From Hyphococcus luteus (lineage in GTDB: Bacteria; Pseudomonadota; Alphaproteobacteria; Caulobacterales; Parvularculaceae): DNA of 64,000 nt. The stretch covers positions 310,001 through 374,000 of the forward strand of contig NZ_PJCH01000001.1 of assembly GCF_002943565.1 (NCBI RefSeq), read 5' to 3'. A program made the position numbers and the translations under genes. The notes under the pieces are model-generated. The model had not been told where the DNA came from and did not search any database. It saw only the letters and a list, made by a program, of their open reading frames with translations. Positions 45,627-54,728 of this stretch are shown here, one piece after another. Each line of letters starts with the position of its first letter. Within the stretch, counting starts at the first letter, position 1.

Positions 45627-46508
45627 TTATTTTTTGGGCGGCTCGAAGCCGGCGCTGGCCAGTTCCCGCTTGAGCTGCTCGAAACCGTAAGCAGGCGCGA
45701 ACTCATCCGTGCGATCGCTGATTTTGTTCCATGCGGCGATCACCTGTTCGCCCGCCTCGGCGCCGCCGCCGACATAAGCGCCTTTCGTAAGAGTGACATT
45801 GGCCCGGGCGAAATGCCCCGCGCCGGCGCATAAAATCGCCCGTGTCGGCGCCGCTTCGTTGACGAGCGCCAAAAGGCCGGGGCTGACAAGTTCCGGCGAA
45901 AGCTTCTCGAGCGCTTCCGGCGACAACACTCCGTCCGTCATCTGCGTCGCCGCCGTCGGGGCGAGGCAATTCACGCGGATGTCGTATTTTTCGCCCTCGA
46001 TCGCCAAAGTCTGCATCAAACCGACCAGCGCCATCTTGGCGGCGGCGTAATTCGCCTGGCCGAAATTGCCGTATAGCCCGGAGGAAGAGGTCGTCATGAC
46101 AAGCCGGCCATAGGCCTGCTGGCGCATGATTTCCCAGACGGCTTTGGTGCAAATCACGGCGCCCATGAGATGCACATCGACCACGAGCCGGAAATCGGCG
46201 AGATCCATTTTGGCGAAACTCTTGTCGCGCAAAATGCCGGCGTTGTTGACGAGGATGTCGATCCGACCATAGGCCGTCATGACCCGATCGATCATCGCCG
46301 CGACTTGCTCTTCCTCGGTGACCGAAGCAGCGACGCCGATCGCCTCGCCGCCTTTGGCCCTAACCTCTTCCGCAACACGCTGCGCGTCATCTTTATTCAG
46401 ATCATTGACGATAATTTTGGCGCCATGCCCCGCGAGCATCAGCGCGTGCTGACGGCCCAACCCGCCGCCGGCCCCGGTGACAATCGCAACTCGGTCTTGA
46501 AGCTTCAT
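45627..46508 (-). CDS. SDR family oxidoreductase (MFE-2-like 3-hydroxyacyl-CoA dehydrogenase)
   Basis: 293 residues. Cofactor loop VTGAGGGLGRQHA, NNAGILRDKSF, and the catalytic Ser-Tyr-Lys set (TTSSSGLYGNFGQANYAAAK). The pattern (GRQHA, GILRDKSF, GLYGNFGQ) is that of the dehydrogenase part of peroxisomal multifunctional enzyme 2, which oxidises (3R)-hydroxyacyl-CoA or steroid alcohols with NAD. The start MKLQDRVAIV has GGAAGG 8 bases upstream; a GTG two codons earlier is less well placed. It stands 90 bp after the TetR gene, with its own palindrome just before it. Likely part of breakdown of an acyl chain released by the esterase and activated by the ligase upstream. Confidence 0.87.
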   Translation of the reverse strand: MKLQDRVAIVTGAGGGLGRQHALMLAGHGAKIIVNDLNKDDAQRVAEEVRAKGGEAIGVAASVTEEEQVAAMIDRVMTAYGRIDILVNNAGILRDKSFAKMDLADFRLVVDVHLMGAVICTKAVWEIMRQQAYGRLVMTTSSSGLYGNFGQANYAAAKMALVGLMQTLAIEGEKYDIRVNCLAPTAATQMTDGVLSPEALEKLSPELVSPGLLALVNEAAPTRAILCAGAGHFARANVTLTKGAYVGGGAEAGEQVIAAWNKISDRTDEFAPAYGFEQLKRELASAGFEPPKK

Positions 46509-46539
46509 AACCACACCCTTCCAATCAACCCACTTTGAC

Positions 46540-46557
46540 TAACTCACTAGAGAGTTA
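46540..46557. promoter_or_regulatory. 18-bp palindrome before the SDR gene (candidate TetR operator)
   Basis: TAACTCACTAGAGAGTTA is symmetric at 16 of 18 positions and lies 32 bp before the SDR start codon, with TATATT next to it on the minus strand. Position, length and the TetR gene directly upstream favour a TetR-family operator. The ACTCACTA half also occurs at 54313. Confidence 0.55.
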
Positions 46558-46598
46558 ATATAAGCCCCGCAGCTTCCCCCGCATGATAGGCCGTCACA

Positions 46599-47357
46599 TC
46601 AGGATTTTCGTTTGGCTTTTTGCTGCTTGCAGACCGCAACAAAGCCCGCCGCCATGAACGACGCCATGCGCTCTTTCACGGCGAGAAAATCGTCCGACTC
46701 GCAAAGGCCGTTTGAGAGTTTGTCGATCCGGCCCGTGCGCGCCAGCGTCAGCATCAAGGCGCCGGTGACGAAATGATAGCCCCAGAAGATGTCTTCTTCG
46801 GAACAATCGGGCAACGCTTTTTTCAAAAGATCGATCAGCCGCAACACCACAGGATCGAAATGCTGATCCATCATTTCCGCGCCCCACTCAGGCGTGTTGG
46901 CGACCTGAGACGCGAGCGCAGCATAATTTCTCCAGCCCTCGCCGCCTTCAATGTAAAGATCGAGGTCGGTGTCAAGAAACGCCCGCAAGGCGCCTTCGAC
47001 TGTCGGTTTGCCCTTGGTTTTTTTGTCGTATTCGTCGAGCACCCTCATGCGCCGCTCGCTCGTCACCACGGCGCGGCGTTCGAAGACGGCGTCAAAAAGC
47101 TTTTTCTTGTCTTCAAAATAATAGTTGAGGAGCGTGTGATGCACGCCGACACGCTTCGCCACGTCCTTCAGCGTCACGCCATATAACCCATGCTTCGAGA
47201 ACAGATACTCGGCGGTATCGAGGATTTGCTCGATCGTCTCGGCGCGCTGTTCGGCTTTCGTCAAGCGCTTGCGCTTGGGTTTCGCGGCTGAAGACAAAGC
47301 TGGGCCTTTCCGTTTTCTCGTCGCATGTCCCGCCGCCGAAAGGTCAGCATTGCTCAT
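46599..47357 (-). CDS. TetR family transcriptional regulator
   Basis: 252 residues. A long basic N-terminal arm (KRKGPALSSAAKPKRKRLTKAEQRAET, about 15-42) precedes the TetR helix-turn-helix (ILDTAEYLFSKHGLYGVTLKDVAKRVGVHHTLLNYYFEDKKKLFDAVF). The C-terminal helices hold the ligand site. Its start overlaps the stop of the acyl-CoA ligase (ATGA), so it is the last gene of the receptor-MFS-esterase-ligase operon and probably reports on an acyl-CoA or the imported ligand. Palindromes before the SDR gene and between the receptor and DUF3604 genes are candidate targets. Confidence 0.89.
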   Translation of the reverse strand: MSNADLSAAGHATRKRKGPALSSAAKPKRKRLTKAEQRAETIEQILDTAEYLFSKHGLYGVTLKDVAKRVGVHHTLLNYYFEDKKKLFDAVFERRAVVTSERRMRVLDEYDKKTKGKPTVEGALRAFLDTDLDLYIEGGEGWRNYAALASQVANTPEWGAEMMDQHFDPVVLRLIDLLKKALPDCSEEDIFWGYHFVTGALMLTLARTGRIDKLSNGLCESDDFLAVKERMASFMAAGFVAVCKQQKAKRKS

Positions 47358-48949
47358 GCGTCATTATACTCCGATCGCAGGCGCATCTTGTCGATTTTGC
47401 CTGTAGACGCCAGCGGCATGTTTTGAACGCGTATGACTGCGTCCGGAACCCACCACGGCGCGACCCGTCCGCGCAGCGGCTCCAGGAGCTCCTCGTCGCT
47501 GATCGACTGGTGCTCCCGCAACTCCACAAGAAGGATCGGCCGTTCGCCCCATTTAGGGTCGGACCGGCCAATCACCGCGACAAGCGAGACTTGCGGAAGA
47601 GCGCCGACAACGGCCTCGATCTCGGCCGGATTTATCCACTCCCCGCCCGACTTGATCAAGTCCTTGGCGCGGCCCGTGATGACAAGATTGCCCTCTGAGT
47701 CGATTTTGGCGAGATCGCCCGTGTCAAACCAGCCCTCCGCATCGGTCGCAGGCGCGTCGTGACCGAAATAGCGTTCGATCACAGCCGAGCCGCGCACGCG
47801 CAGATGGCCTTCGGCATTGCGTTGTTCCGAGAGCCGTTTTCCTTCGGCGTCGAAAACCATCAGATCGACCCCCACCGCCGGCCGGCCCGACATATAAGCC
47901 TTGCGTTCCGGCTCGCCGGGCGGGGCGCTTGTCCCTAATGGCGATAGCTCGGTCATGCCCCAGCTTGTCTGCACCGTGACGCCGAGGCTGCGCTCAAGCC
48001 TGTCCATCAGCGCCGGCGCCAGCGGCGCGCCGCCGACCATGATCCGCTTCAGCGACGGAACGTCGCCGCCCTTCGCTTCAAGATGTTCAACAAGACCGAG
48101 CCAGACCGTCGGAACGCCCACCGCTATGGTGACGTTCTCGGATTGAATGAGCGTCGCCAAACTCGCGCCATCCGTCAGGCGCCCCGGCAAAACAAGTTTT
48201 GCGCCGGCGGCCGGGGCCGCAAAAGGCAGCCCCCATGCATTCGCATGAAACATCGGCACGACAGGCATCACAACATCGAAAGACGTAATGCCGACCACAT
48301 CGGCCTGAAGCAGCCGCAATGTGTGAAGATAGCTCGAACGATGCGTATAGGTGACGCCTTTCGGCGCGCCCGTCGTGCCGGAGGTAAAACACAAGCCGGA
48401 CGGCGTGCGCTCATCGAACTCGCCCCAGACAATATCGTGCGCATTGGCTTCGCCGAGCGCAGGCTCCAGCGCGTTGACGCAAACATCCAGTTCATCCGCG
48501 CCCCAATTGGGCGGCGCGCCGTCGATCACCAGAATCTGTGCGATAGACGGAGCGCGCGCGACAACCTGCTTTGCGAGCGGCGCCAGGTCGGCGCTGACGA
48601 TCAAAATCCGCGCTTCCGATTGTTTCACCATGTCGGCGAGCTGCGCCGCCGTCAGGCGCGGATTGAGCGTGTGGCATACGCCGCCCAGCCCCATAATCGC
48701 ATACCATGCCTCGACATGCGCCTGCGTGTTCCAGGCGAGGGTCGCCACGCGATCGCCGAAACGGACGCCGAGCTCGGCCAGCACCGCCGAAACGCGCAGC
48801 GCCCGCTCTCTCAACGCGGCGTATCCCACACGCTCAACAGCGCCATCCTCCCGGGCCGTCACGACCTCGACATCGGGGCGCCATTTGGCGGCGTGGTCGA
48901 TGAACTTGTTGAGAGTTAGCGCATATGGCTGCATCGCGCCGTCAATCAT
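47354..48949 (-). CDS. AMP-dependent acyl-CoA ligase (fatty-acyl-CoA synthetase type)
   Basis: 531 residues of the ANL superfamily. AMP/ATP loop FTSGTTGAPKGVTYTHRS, VVPMFHANAWGLPF, TSWGMTELSPLGTSAPPG, GWFDTGDLAKID, GRAKDLIKSGGEWI and the C-terminal lysine region TGKIDKMRLR are all present, so it should be active. It makes acyl-CoA from a free acid, ATP and CoA in the cytoplasm. The start is taken as the ATG overlapping the esterase stop (ATGA, 48946-48949); the frame is open 30 codons more but inside the esterase gene. It would activate the acid that the esterase releases. Confidence 0.91.
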   Translation of the reverse strand: MIDGAMQPYALTLNKFIDHAAKWRPDVEVVTAREDGAVERVGYAALRERALRVSAVLAELGVRFGDRVATLAWNTQAHVEAWYAIMGLGGVCHTLNPRLTAAQLADMVKQSEARILIVSADLAPLAKQVVARAPSIAQILVIDGAPPNWGADELDVCVNALEPALGEANAHDIVWGEFDERTPSGLCFTSGTTGAPKGVTYTHRSSYLHTLRLLQADVVGITSFDVVMPVVPMFHANAWGLPFAAPAAGAKLVLPGRLTDGASLATLIQSENVTIAVGVPTVWLGLVEHLEAKGGDVPSLKRIMVGGAPLAPALMDRLERSLGVTVQTSWGMTELSPLGTSAPPGEPERKAYMSGRPAVGVDLMVFDAEGKRLSEQRNAEGHLRVRGSAVIERYFGHDAPATDAEGWFDTGDLAKIDSEGNLVITGRAKDLIKSGGEWINPAEIEAVVGALPQVSLVAVIGRSDPKWGERPILLVELREHQSISDEELLEPLRGRVAPWWVPDAVIRVQNMPLASTGKIDKMRLRSEYNDA

Positions 48950-50598
48950 CGGCACCCCGGCGCCTGCGGCGGCAGAGGCGGAGAGGCGACGCCGACATTC
49001 CAGGTCCAGGGAATGTCTCCTGCGGCGCGGCGCCGGCACATCACTTCCTCATGCAGTTCGAACATGCCGGGAAGAAGATGCGTCGCCCGGCCTTCCGGCG
49101 CGTCCGCGAAATACATATAGGCTTCATCAGAGGAATAAGGACGCCACGAAGGATAGCCCTGCGCGCTTGGCTCGCCGTCCCGCGCGAATGACGTCCAATA
49201 GCCGACCATCGCGTCGGACATTTCTTGTTCGCGATCCGTATCGGGAATATCCGGCCAGTTCGGCGTCGCCTTGTCTATCGTGCCGAGCGCATAAGGAATT
49301 TCACTGGCGTGAAAGGCGTGGAGCCCCATCTCATTCGCCGCCGGATAACCATGATCGAAGATGTAGAGATAGCCTTCGGCGCCAATCTCGGTCTGCTTGC
49401 GCACGAGACGCTCGGCAGTCCAGCCATACATCGCGTCGCGCGTCGTCGCGAGCATGCTTTCCTCGATGTTTTTCGGCGGATATTGCTTCAGGAACGCCTC
49501 GGCGAGCTCGCCATAGCGGGCGCGGATTTCGGCTTCATAGGCGTCGGCGTTTTTCGGCGGCTTCGGCAGGAGCGCCCGAAGCGACCGGATCTCGCCGCTG
49601 TTAAACCCCGCCAGAATCGGGACCGGCGCCTGTTCGCCGCGATCAAACATATTGACGAGTTCATCGGAGAGCACGACGCCATCCACCGTGCCCCATGCGG
49701 CATAACCGGTCTTCAGCGATTTCTTTGTAAGCGAAAACGCATCCATCTCGCGCAAAGCCGCAATATCTTCGGCTTCAAGCTTGTCAGCGACATAGAGCCC
49801 GACAGCCTCGGCCGCCGGCATGCCGTAACGCTGCTCTTTCAGCGACGGAGTCGAAATCATATAGGCGCTTTGGGCGACCGCTTTGTCAAAGAGCCCACGC
49901 GCCGGCGGCGACGCCATGAGATACATTACGCTGAGCGCGCCCGCGGATTCGCCCGCGATCGTTACATTGTCCGGATCGCCGCCGAACGCGCCAATATTAC
50001 GCTGGACCCATTCGAGCGCGGCGATCTGGTCAAGAAGACCGTAATTGCCGGAAACGCCGTCCGGCGATTCCGCACTCAATTCCGGATGCGCCAGATATCC
50101 CAGAATGCCGAGACGATAATTTATCGAGACGAAAATGACGCCGCGCTTGGCGAAGGCGGCGCCGTCATACATGGAAACGCCGCTCGCGCCGCTCCTTAAC
50201 GCGCCGCCATGGATCCATACAAACACCGGCGCGTTCTGCGCATCCTTCGGCTTCCAGATATTCAGCGACAGACAGTCTTCGCTGTACGCGCTCACATTCT
50301 CATCGTAGATGCTGTCTTTGTTGGCGCGGTATTGCATGCAGGCCGGGCCGAACGCGCCCGCATCGAACGCGCCTTCCCATTGCTCCGCCGGCGCCGGCGG
50401 CTTCCAGCGCCGGTTGCCGACGGGCGCCGCTGCATAGGGAATGCCCTTGAAAGCCTGGACGCCCTCTTCGGCAACGCCCCTGACTTTGCCTGCCGGAGCC
50501 TTCACAAGAACGCCGCCCTGACCGCCGTCGCCTGCATGGGCGCAGGCGATATTCGCCGCCAACAAAGCCGCCGCCGCCAGGCGAGAGAAAAAAGACAT
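48946..50598 (-). CDS. Secreted type B carboxylesterase
   Basis: 550 residues. Signal peptide MSFFSRLAAAALLAANIACAHAG, then the carboxylesterase/lipase fold: GIPYAAAPVGNRRWKPP, EDCLSLNIWKP, the oxyanion hole WIHGGALRSG, nucleophile elbow GESAGA (Ser218) and catalytic His in the HAFHASEIPY region. It hydrolyses carboxylic esters in the periplasm or outside. It starts one base inside the MFS stop (TGATG) with GGAGCC upstream and overlaps the ligase at its end, so the order esterase-ligase implies hydrolysis, uptake and activation of an ester-bound acid. The natural ester is unknown. Confidence 0.9.
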   Translation of the reverse strand: MSFFSRLAAAALLAANIACAHAGDGGQGGVLVKAPAGKVRGVAEEGVQAFKGIPYAAAPVGNRRWKPPAPAEQWEGAFDAGAFGPACMQYRANKDSIYDENVSAYSEDCLSLNIWKPKDAQNAPVFVWIHGGALRSGASGVSMYDGAAFAKRGVIFVSINYRLGILGYLAHPELSAESPDGVSGNYGLLDQIAALEWVQRNIGAFGGDPDNVTIAGESAGALSVMYLMASPPARGLFDKAVAQSAYMISTPSLKEQRYGMPAAEAVGLYVADKLEAEDIAALREMDAFSLTKKSLKTGYAAWGTVDGVVLSDELVNMFDRGEQAPVPILAGFNSGEIRSLRALLPKPPKNADAYEAEIRARYGELAEAFLKQYPPKNIEESMLATTRDAMYGWTAERLVRKQTEIGAEGYLYIFDHGYPAANEMGLHAFHASEIPYALGTIDKATPNWPDIPDTDREQEMSDAMVGYWTSFARDGEPSAQGYPSWRPYSSDEAYMYFADAPEGRATHLLPGMFELHEEVMCRRRAAGDIPWTWNVGVASPPLPPQAPGCR

Positions 50599-51956
50599 CA
50601 GACGGCTCCTTCAGCTTCAGCGGCCTCGCGGCGCAGCGCCCGCGCCAGCCCCAGAAACAGCGCCACCGCCAGGAAATAAAATGGAATGAGCGTATAGAAG
50701 GCGAGCTGCAGCGAATTGTCCGGATGGCTCACGCGGAAGAAATCGCTGGCCATGCCGAGATAAGTCGGGCCGAAGCCAAGACCGATCAGATTCATGACGA
50801 GGAGGAGGAGCGCGCCCGAAAGCACGCGCTGATTCGGCTTCACCTCTTCTTGCACCAACGCGACCGCGGGCGAAAGATAGAAATAGTTGAGGCCCGTAGG
50901 GATTGCGAGGAAAGCCAGCGCCAGCGGCCAGCTCGGCGCCCAGACAAAGCCCGCGAAAAACGGAACGGCGAGCGTCAGGCCGACCGCCGGAACATAGGCA
51001 TATGCGGTTTTCGACCGCTTCCCGAGCCAATCGACGAGCCGCCCCGACGCATACATGCCGGCGCTGACGCAGATGCCAATGAGAAGCGCGTAATAGACGG
51101 CGACCTCGCTCAAGGTCATTCCCTTTTCCCGCATCAAAAAGAGCGTGGTGAAATTCAAGACTGCATAAGTCACGAATTGCGTCGCGCCGCTGCCGAGAGA
51201 GATCAGGAGCAGCACGGGCCGGTTGAAAAACATACGGCAAGTCGACCAGAAACCTTCCGCGGGAACCGTCGATGCCGGCGCCGGCGCTTCGTCTTTTTTG
51301 ATGTCGAGCCCGCCGCGCTTGGGCTCGCGGACGAAGAAAAAGACAACAAGAGCAACAAGCACGCCGATGACGCCTACAGACACAAAAGCGTCGCGCCAGC
51401 TATAGGCGTCGGCGATCGAGGCGCCGAAGGCGACGCCCATCGCCATCCCGATGGGCGGGCCCATATTGTAAATGCCGAGCGCCCGGCCACGAGTGCCCGA
51501 CGGAAAATAATCGGAGATGATGGCGTAGGACGGCGGCACGCCGCCCGCTTCGCCAACGCCCACCGTCATGCGCGCGGCGACGAGTTGCGGAAAGGTCCTC
51601 GACAGACCGCAAGCGATCGTTGCGGCGCTCCAGATGAAACAGGCGAAAGAAAGCACTTTCACGCGGTTGGTCTTGTCGGCGAACCAGCCGACCGGGAGCG
51701 CGATCAGCGTATAAAACAGCGCGAAATAAAGACCGGTGATCAGCCCGAGCTGACCGTCGCTGATATGCAGATCGTCCTGGATCGGCTTCGCCAGAATGGA
51801 CAGAAGCTGCCGGTCCAGAAAATTCAACACATAAACGAAACACAAGACGCCGAGCACCCACCAGGCCCGCGCGCCCGGCCCCGCTGCGGAAGCAGCGGGG
51901 CCGGTTGCGGGAGCAGGCGCGACGTCAGTCGGCGGTACGGTTTGCGTGGTGTTCAT
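50598..51956 (-). CDS. MFS transporter (spinster-like)
   Basis: 452 residues, twelve predicted membrane helices. The segments NFLDRQLLSILAKPIQDDLHISDGQLGLITGLYFALFY, PVGWFADKTNRVKVL and SDYFPSGTRGRALGIYNMGPPIGMAMG match the spinster-like branch of the major facilitator superfamily, common in proteobacterial catabolic clusters. A long Pro/Ala-rich N-terminal tail and a central loop (about 205-225) are cytoplasmic. It lies 3 bp after the receptor and one base before the esterase, so it would carry the released acid or alcohol across the inner membrane. Confidence 0.91.
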   Translation of the reverse strand: MNTTQTVPPTDVAPAPATGPAASAAGPGARAWWVLGVLCFVYVLNFLDRQLLSILAKPIQDDLHISDGQLGLITGLYFALFYTLIALPVGWFADKTNRVKVLSFACFIWSAATIACGLSRTFPQLVAARMTVGVGEAGGVPPSYAIISDYFPSGTRGRALGIYNMGPPIGMAMGVAFGASIADAYSWRDAFVSVGVIGVLVALVVFFFVREPKRGGLDIKKDEAPAPASTVPAEGFWSTCRMFFNRPVLLLISLGSGATQFVTYAVLNFTTLFLMREKGMTLSEVAVYYALLIGICVSAGMYASGRLVDWLGKRSKTAYAYVPAVGLTLAVPFFAGFVWAPSWPLALAFLAIPTGLNYFYLSPAVALVQEEVKPNQRVLSGALLLLVMNLIGLGFGPTYLGMASDFFRVSHPDNSLQLAFYTLIPFYFLAVALFLGLARALRREAAEAEGAV

Positions 51957-51959
51957 CGC

Positions 51960-54233
51960 TTAATATTGATAACCGAGTCGCACGCCGATCGTACGCGGCC
52001 GCAAGGTGCTGGCGCGCGCATCCGCGAACGCCTCGGGATGACGGTATATGATCGAATGGTCGTCGGTCAGGTTCTCAACATAAAGCGTAGCCTTCAAGTT
52101 CTGATTGAACTCCGCGCCGAGCGACAGATTCACGTTCTGATACGGCTCGGTAAAGCCATAAGTCGGGGCCTGAACGCCCGGCTGTCCCGGCACATTCGGA
52201 AACTGATTGGGGAAGTCGCCGACATGGCGCACATTTGCGGAGAAAAAGCCCCTGATATCCGGCGTGATGTCGGTGGCGTATCTCAGATAAGCCCCGCCCT
52301 GGAAAGTCGGAAACGCAAGCGATACGCCTTCAACCGCGCCGGAAATCGCCGCCTCCTCCGCCGTGAGGTCCGTGACTTCCGTATCGTTCACCGATCCGTT
52401 GAGACCGATCGACAGCCCTTCCATAGGCAACACGTTAATCTCGAATTCAAAGCCTTTGCTTCGCGCTTCGCCGATATTGGTGGCGAACTGCACCGAGTCC
52501 GAGACGCGGTTCGCCTGCACCTGAATGTTGCTCCAGTTGATCAGATAGGCGGCGAGATTGGCGTTCAGCTTGCCGTCGAACCAGTTTCCTTTCAGGCCGA
52601 TCTCATAGTTTTTCAACTTGTCCGACGAAGCGCCGTCAGGGATAACAATGTCCGTCGGATCGACTGTGCTCGGGAGCCCGGCGCGCGCATTCACCGCCGG
52701 CGCCCGGAAGCCGGTCGAGTAGGTCGCGTAAGCCGTTATGTTGTCCATCGGCTTATACGATGCGCTGAACTTGTAGGACGGACCGGTTTCTTTGCCCTTC
52801 TCACCCACCGCAGGCATGATTGGGCTAACTGTCAGCGGACCGGGCACGCCGAAAAGGGCGTTGACGAGATAGTTGCTGTCATAACCGCCCGTGGTGAAGC
52901 CTTGCACGTCCAGCTTGCCGTACCGAAGACCGCCGGTCAGCCAGAAATTATCGCTAAAGCGATAGGTCAGCTCGCCAAAGCCTGCGAGCTCGTGCGAGAT
53001 CGAGTGATTGAAACGACGCTGATAATATTCATCGGGAAGCCCCGTCATGCCATAAGCATCAAGGAAGGCGGGGTCCGAACGGTAGAAGAGATCGACGTCC
53101 CGTCTCTTGTAATAGTAAAAGGCGCCGAGCACCCATTCGAACTTGCTGTCCGTCGTGGAGACCAGCCGCGCCTCTTCGACGAAGGAGTCATCGTAAGCGA
53201 ACGCATCGAGCGCAAAGGGAATTGCGCCGCCGAAGGTGGCGTCGAGATCGATGATGAAAGACTGATCGTAAATCGAATAGGTCGTTGAGCTCGTAAAGTC
53301 TGCAAAGCCGAGATCGAGGTCCAGCGTCGCGTTGTAGGACTCAAGAGTGCCGCCATATTTGTCGGGACGGCGCGTCCTGCGCGTTTCGCGGTCAGGATCG
53401 AGCGCGGGATTGATGAGCTGGGCGTCTTCCGGATCGCTTTCCTCGCGCAGCGCCATCAGGCGCAGGGACGCCCATTCCTTCGGCTCCCACAGCACGATGA
53501 AGCGGCCGCCCCAGTTTTTGAGCGTGTTGGCGTTGTCGACGCCGGTTCCGATATTGGTCACCCAGCCTTCTTCGTCCCGATAAAAGCCGACAACGCGCAC
53601 CGCCAGTTCGTCTTCGATGAGCGGGATGTTGACCATGCCATTGTAGCGCTGGCGGAAGGAGTCATCGTCCGTCAGGCCGAAATCGACAAGCGTCTCGGCC
53701 TCAAATTCATTGAGATCAGGACTTTTTGTCAGGAGACGAATGGCGCCGGCGAGCGAGCCGGACCCGAACAGGGTGCCCTGCGGACCGCGCAGAAATTCGA
53801 CGCGCTCCACATCGAAGAGAGTCGAATCGAGCTGCGTGGAGTTGCCATTCGCCGAGATCGGCAATTCATCGATATAGACCGCAACCGAGTTTTGCAGGTT
53901 CGCCTGATAACCGTTCGTCGCAATGCCCCGCACGGAGAATGTGTTGAAGTTCGACGTCGGCTTGTTGAGGACGGCGCCCGGCGTTTCGAGCGCCAGCCCT
54001 TCATAGCCGACAATGCCCTTCTCAGTGAGCTCATCCTGCGAAAAGGCGGTCACGCTGAGCGGCACATCCTGCAGACTCTGCTCCCGGCGCGTCGCGGTGA
54101 CGACGATTCGGTCATCGCCGGCGCCATCGGCCTGATTTTCTGCAGATTGCGGGTCCGTCGCCTGCGCCAGGGCCGAACCAGACAGAATAAAGAACGCGGC
54201 CGCTGATGCGGACGCAAAAAGCTCGCTTTTCAT
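51960..54233 (-). CDS. TonB-dependent outer membrane receptor
   Basis: 757 residues. The start MKSELFASASA follows GGGAGGG 8 bases upstream; the frame is open 27 codons more without a site. Signal peptide ends near SALAQA; RIVVTATRREQSLQDVP is the TonB-box/plug entry, followed by NTFSVRGIATNGYQ and VERVEFLRGPQGTLFGSGSLAGAIRLLTKSP; the barrel ends in GVRLGYQY. It heads the receptor-MFS-esterase-ligase-TetR operon and probably brings the ester or its product through the outer membrane. A promoter and an inverted repeat lie upstream at 54282-54331. Confidence 0.93.
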   Translation of the reverse strand: MKSELFASASAAAFFILSGSALAQATDPQSAENQADGAGDDRIVVTATRREQSLQDVPLSVTAFSQDELTEKGIVGYEGLALETPGAVLNKPTSNFNTFSVRGIATNGYQANLQNSVAVYIDELPISANGNSTQLDSTLFDVERVEFLRGPQGTLFGSGSLAGAIRLLTKSPDLNEFEAETLVDFGLTDDDSFRQRYNGMVNIPLIEDELAVRVVGFYRDEEGWVTNIGTGVDNANTLKNWGGRFIVLWEPKEWASLRLMALREESDPEDAQLINPALDPDRETRRTRRPDKYGGTLESYNATLDLDLGFADFTSSTTYSIYDQSFIIDLDATFGGAIPFALDAFAYDDSFVEEARLVSTTDSKFEWVLGAFYYYKRRDVDLFYRSDPAFLDAYGMTGLPDEYYQRRFNHSISHELAGFGELTYRFSDNFWLTGGLRYGKLDVQGFTTGGYDSNYLVNALFGVPGPLTVSPIMPAVGEKGKETGPSYKFSASYKPMDNITAYATYSTGFRAPAVNARAGLPSTVDPTDIVIPDGASSDKLKNYEIGLKGNWFDGKLNANLAAYLINWSNIQVQANRVSDSVQFATNIGEARSKGFEFEINVLPMEGLSIGLNGSVNDTEVTDLTAEEAAISGAVEGVSLAFPTFQGGAYLRYATDITPDIRGFFSANVRHVGDFPNQFPNVPGQPGVQAPTYGFTEPYQNVNLSLGAEFNQNLKATLYVENLTDDHSIIYRHPEAFADARASTLRPRTIGVRLGYQY

Positions 54234-54281
54234 AAAACTAACCCTCCCGGATCGCCGATCTTTTTTCGCCGGCATGCCAGC

Positions 54282-54311
54282 ATTATTGGATAAGAAAATT
54301 ACTCGAGTCAA
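54282..54311 (-). promoter_or_regulatory. Candidate promoter of the receptor-MFS-esterase operon
   Basis: On the minus strand TTGACT (complement of 54306-54311) is followed after 18 bp by AATAAT (complement of 54282-54287), about 50 bp before the receptor ATG. The -35 directly touches the inverted repeat at 54312-54331. Confidence 0.5.
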
Positions 54312-54331
54312 CACTCACTATCGTGTGTGTG
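54312..54331. promoter_or_regulatory. Inverted repeat CACTCAC-N6-GTGTGTG
   Basis: Arms match at 6 of 7 positions. The ten bases CAACACTCAC ending in its left arm recur exactly at 54535-54544. It abuts the -35 of the receptor operon, so it could be an operator, perhaps for the TetR protein encoded at the end of that operon. Confidence 0.5.
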
Positions 54332-54537
54332 AATAAAGTTCGAAACGTTGGAGAGTCTCCATGCCCGCGATGATGAGCGCGCCAAAATGCTGCAACTGCG
54401 AAAGCGCTCGCCGGCATTGTCGGGATGCGGATCACTCCTTTCCGCAAAGATGAAGCCCCGCCACCAAAGGACCGGCGACTGCCTTCAATCAACAGCTTAA
54501 TCGGAACAAAATTGACGGCGCCAGTCATTTACGGCAA

Positions 54538-54557
54538 CACTCACACGCAAGTGAATG
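54538..54557. promoter_or_regulatory. Inverted repeat CACTCAC-N6-GTGAATG
   Basis: Arms match at 6 of 7 positions, with the same arm length and 6-bp gap as the repeat at 54312, 226 bp away. It is nearer the DUF3604 gene and may let one regulator control both directions or form a loop. Confidence 0.45.
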
Positions 54558-54728
54558 TCTTCAAAGTCACGCTTTGGGAGCCGGCAATCTTTGAATTCAA
54601 GCAAGTCGTTTGCCGCGCTGCGATTTTTGCTATCGCGACGGCGGGCGGGCTTCGATTTCCCGGCTGTGCTCCACAACAGCATTCACATGAGATCGGCGAA
54701 TGCGGCTTTCGCACGGGAGAGTAACGCC

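Larger units (their letters stand above)
54234..54728. other. Divergent intergenic region, receptor operon / DUF3604 operon
   Basis: 495 bp without a gene I can support. Besides the two inverted repeats at 54312 and 54538 and the receptor promoter at 54282-54311, it has short plus-strand frames (for example 54425-54724) without ribosome binding sites or family resemblance. GGGAGAG at about 54714 belongs to the DUF3604 gene. Confidence 0.5.

Noticed and set aside
50724-53288. Very long open frame (854 codons) on the plus strand opposite the MFS and receptor genes
   Set aside because: The minus-strand genes have motifs, signal peptides and ribosome binding sites; the plus-strand frame is Arg/His-rich and is the usual antisense shadow in GC-rich DNA.
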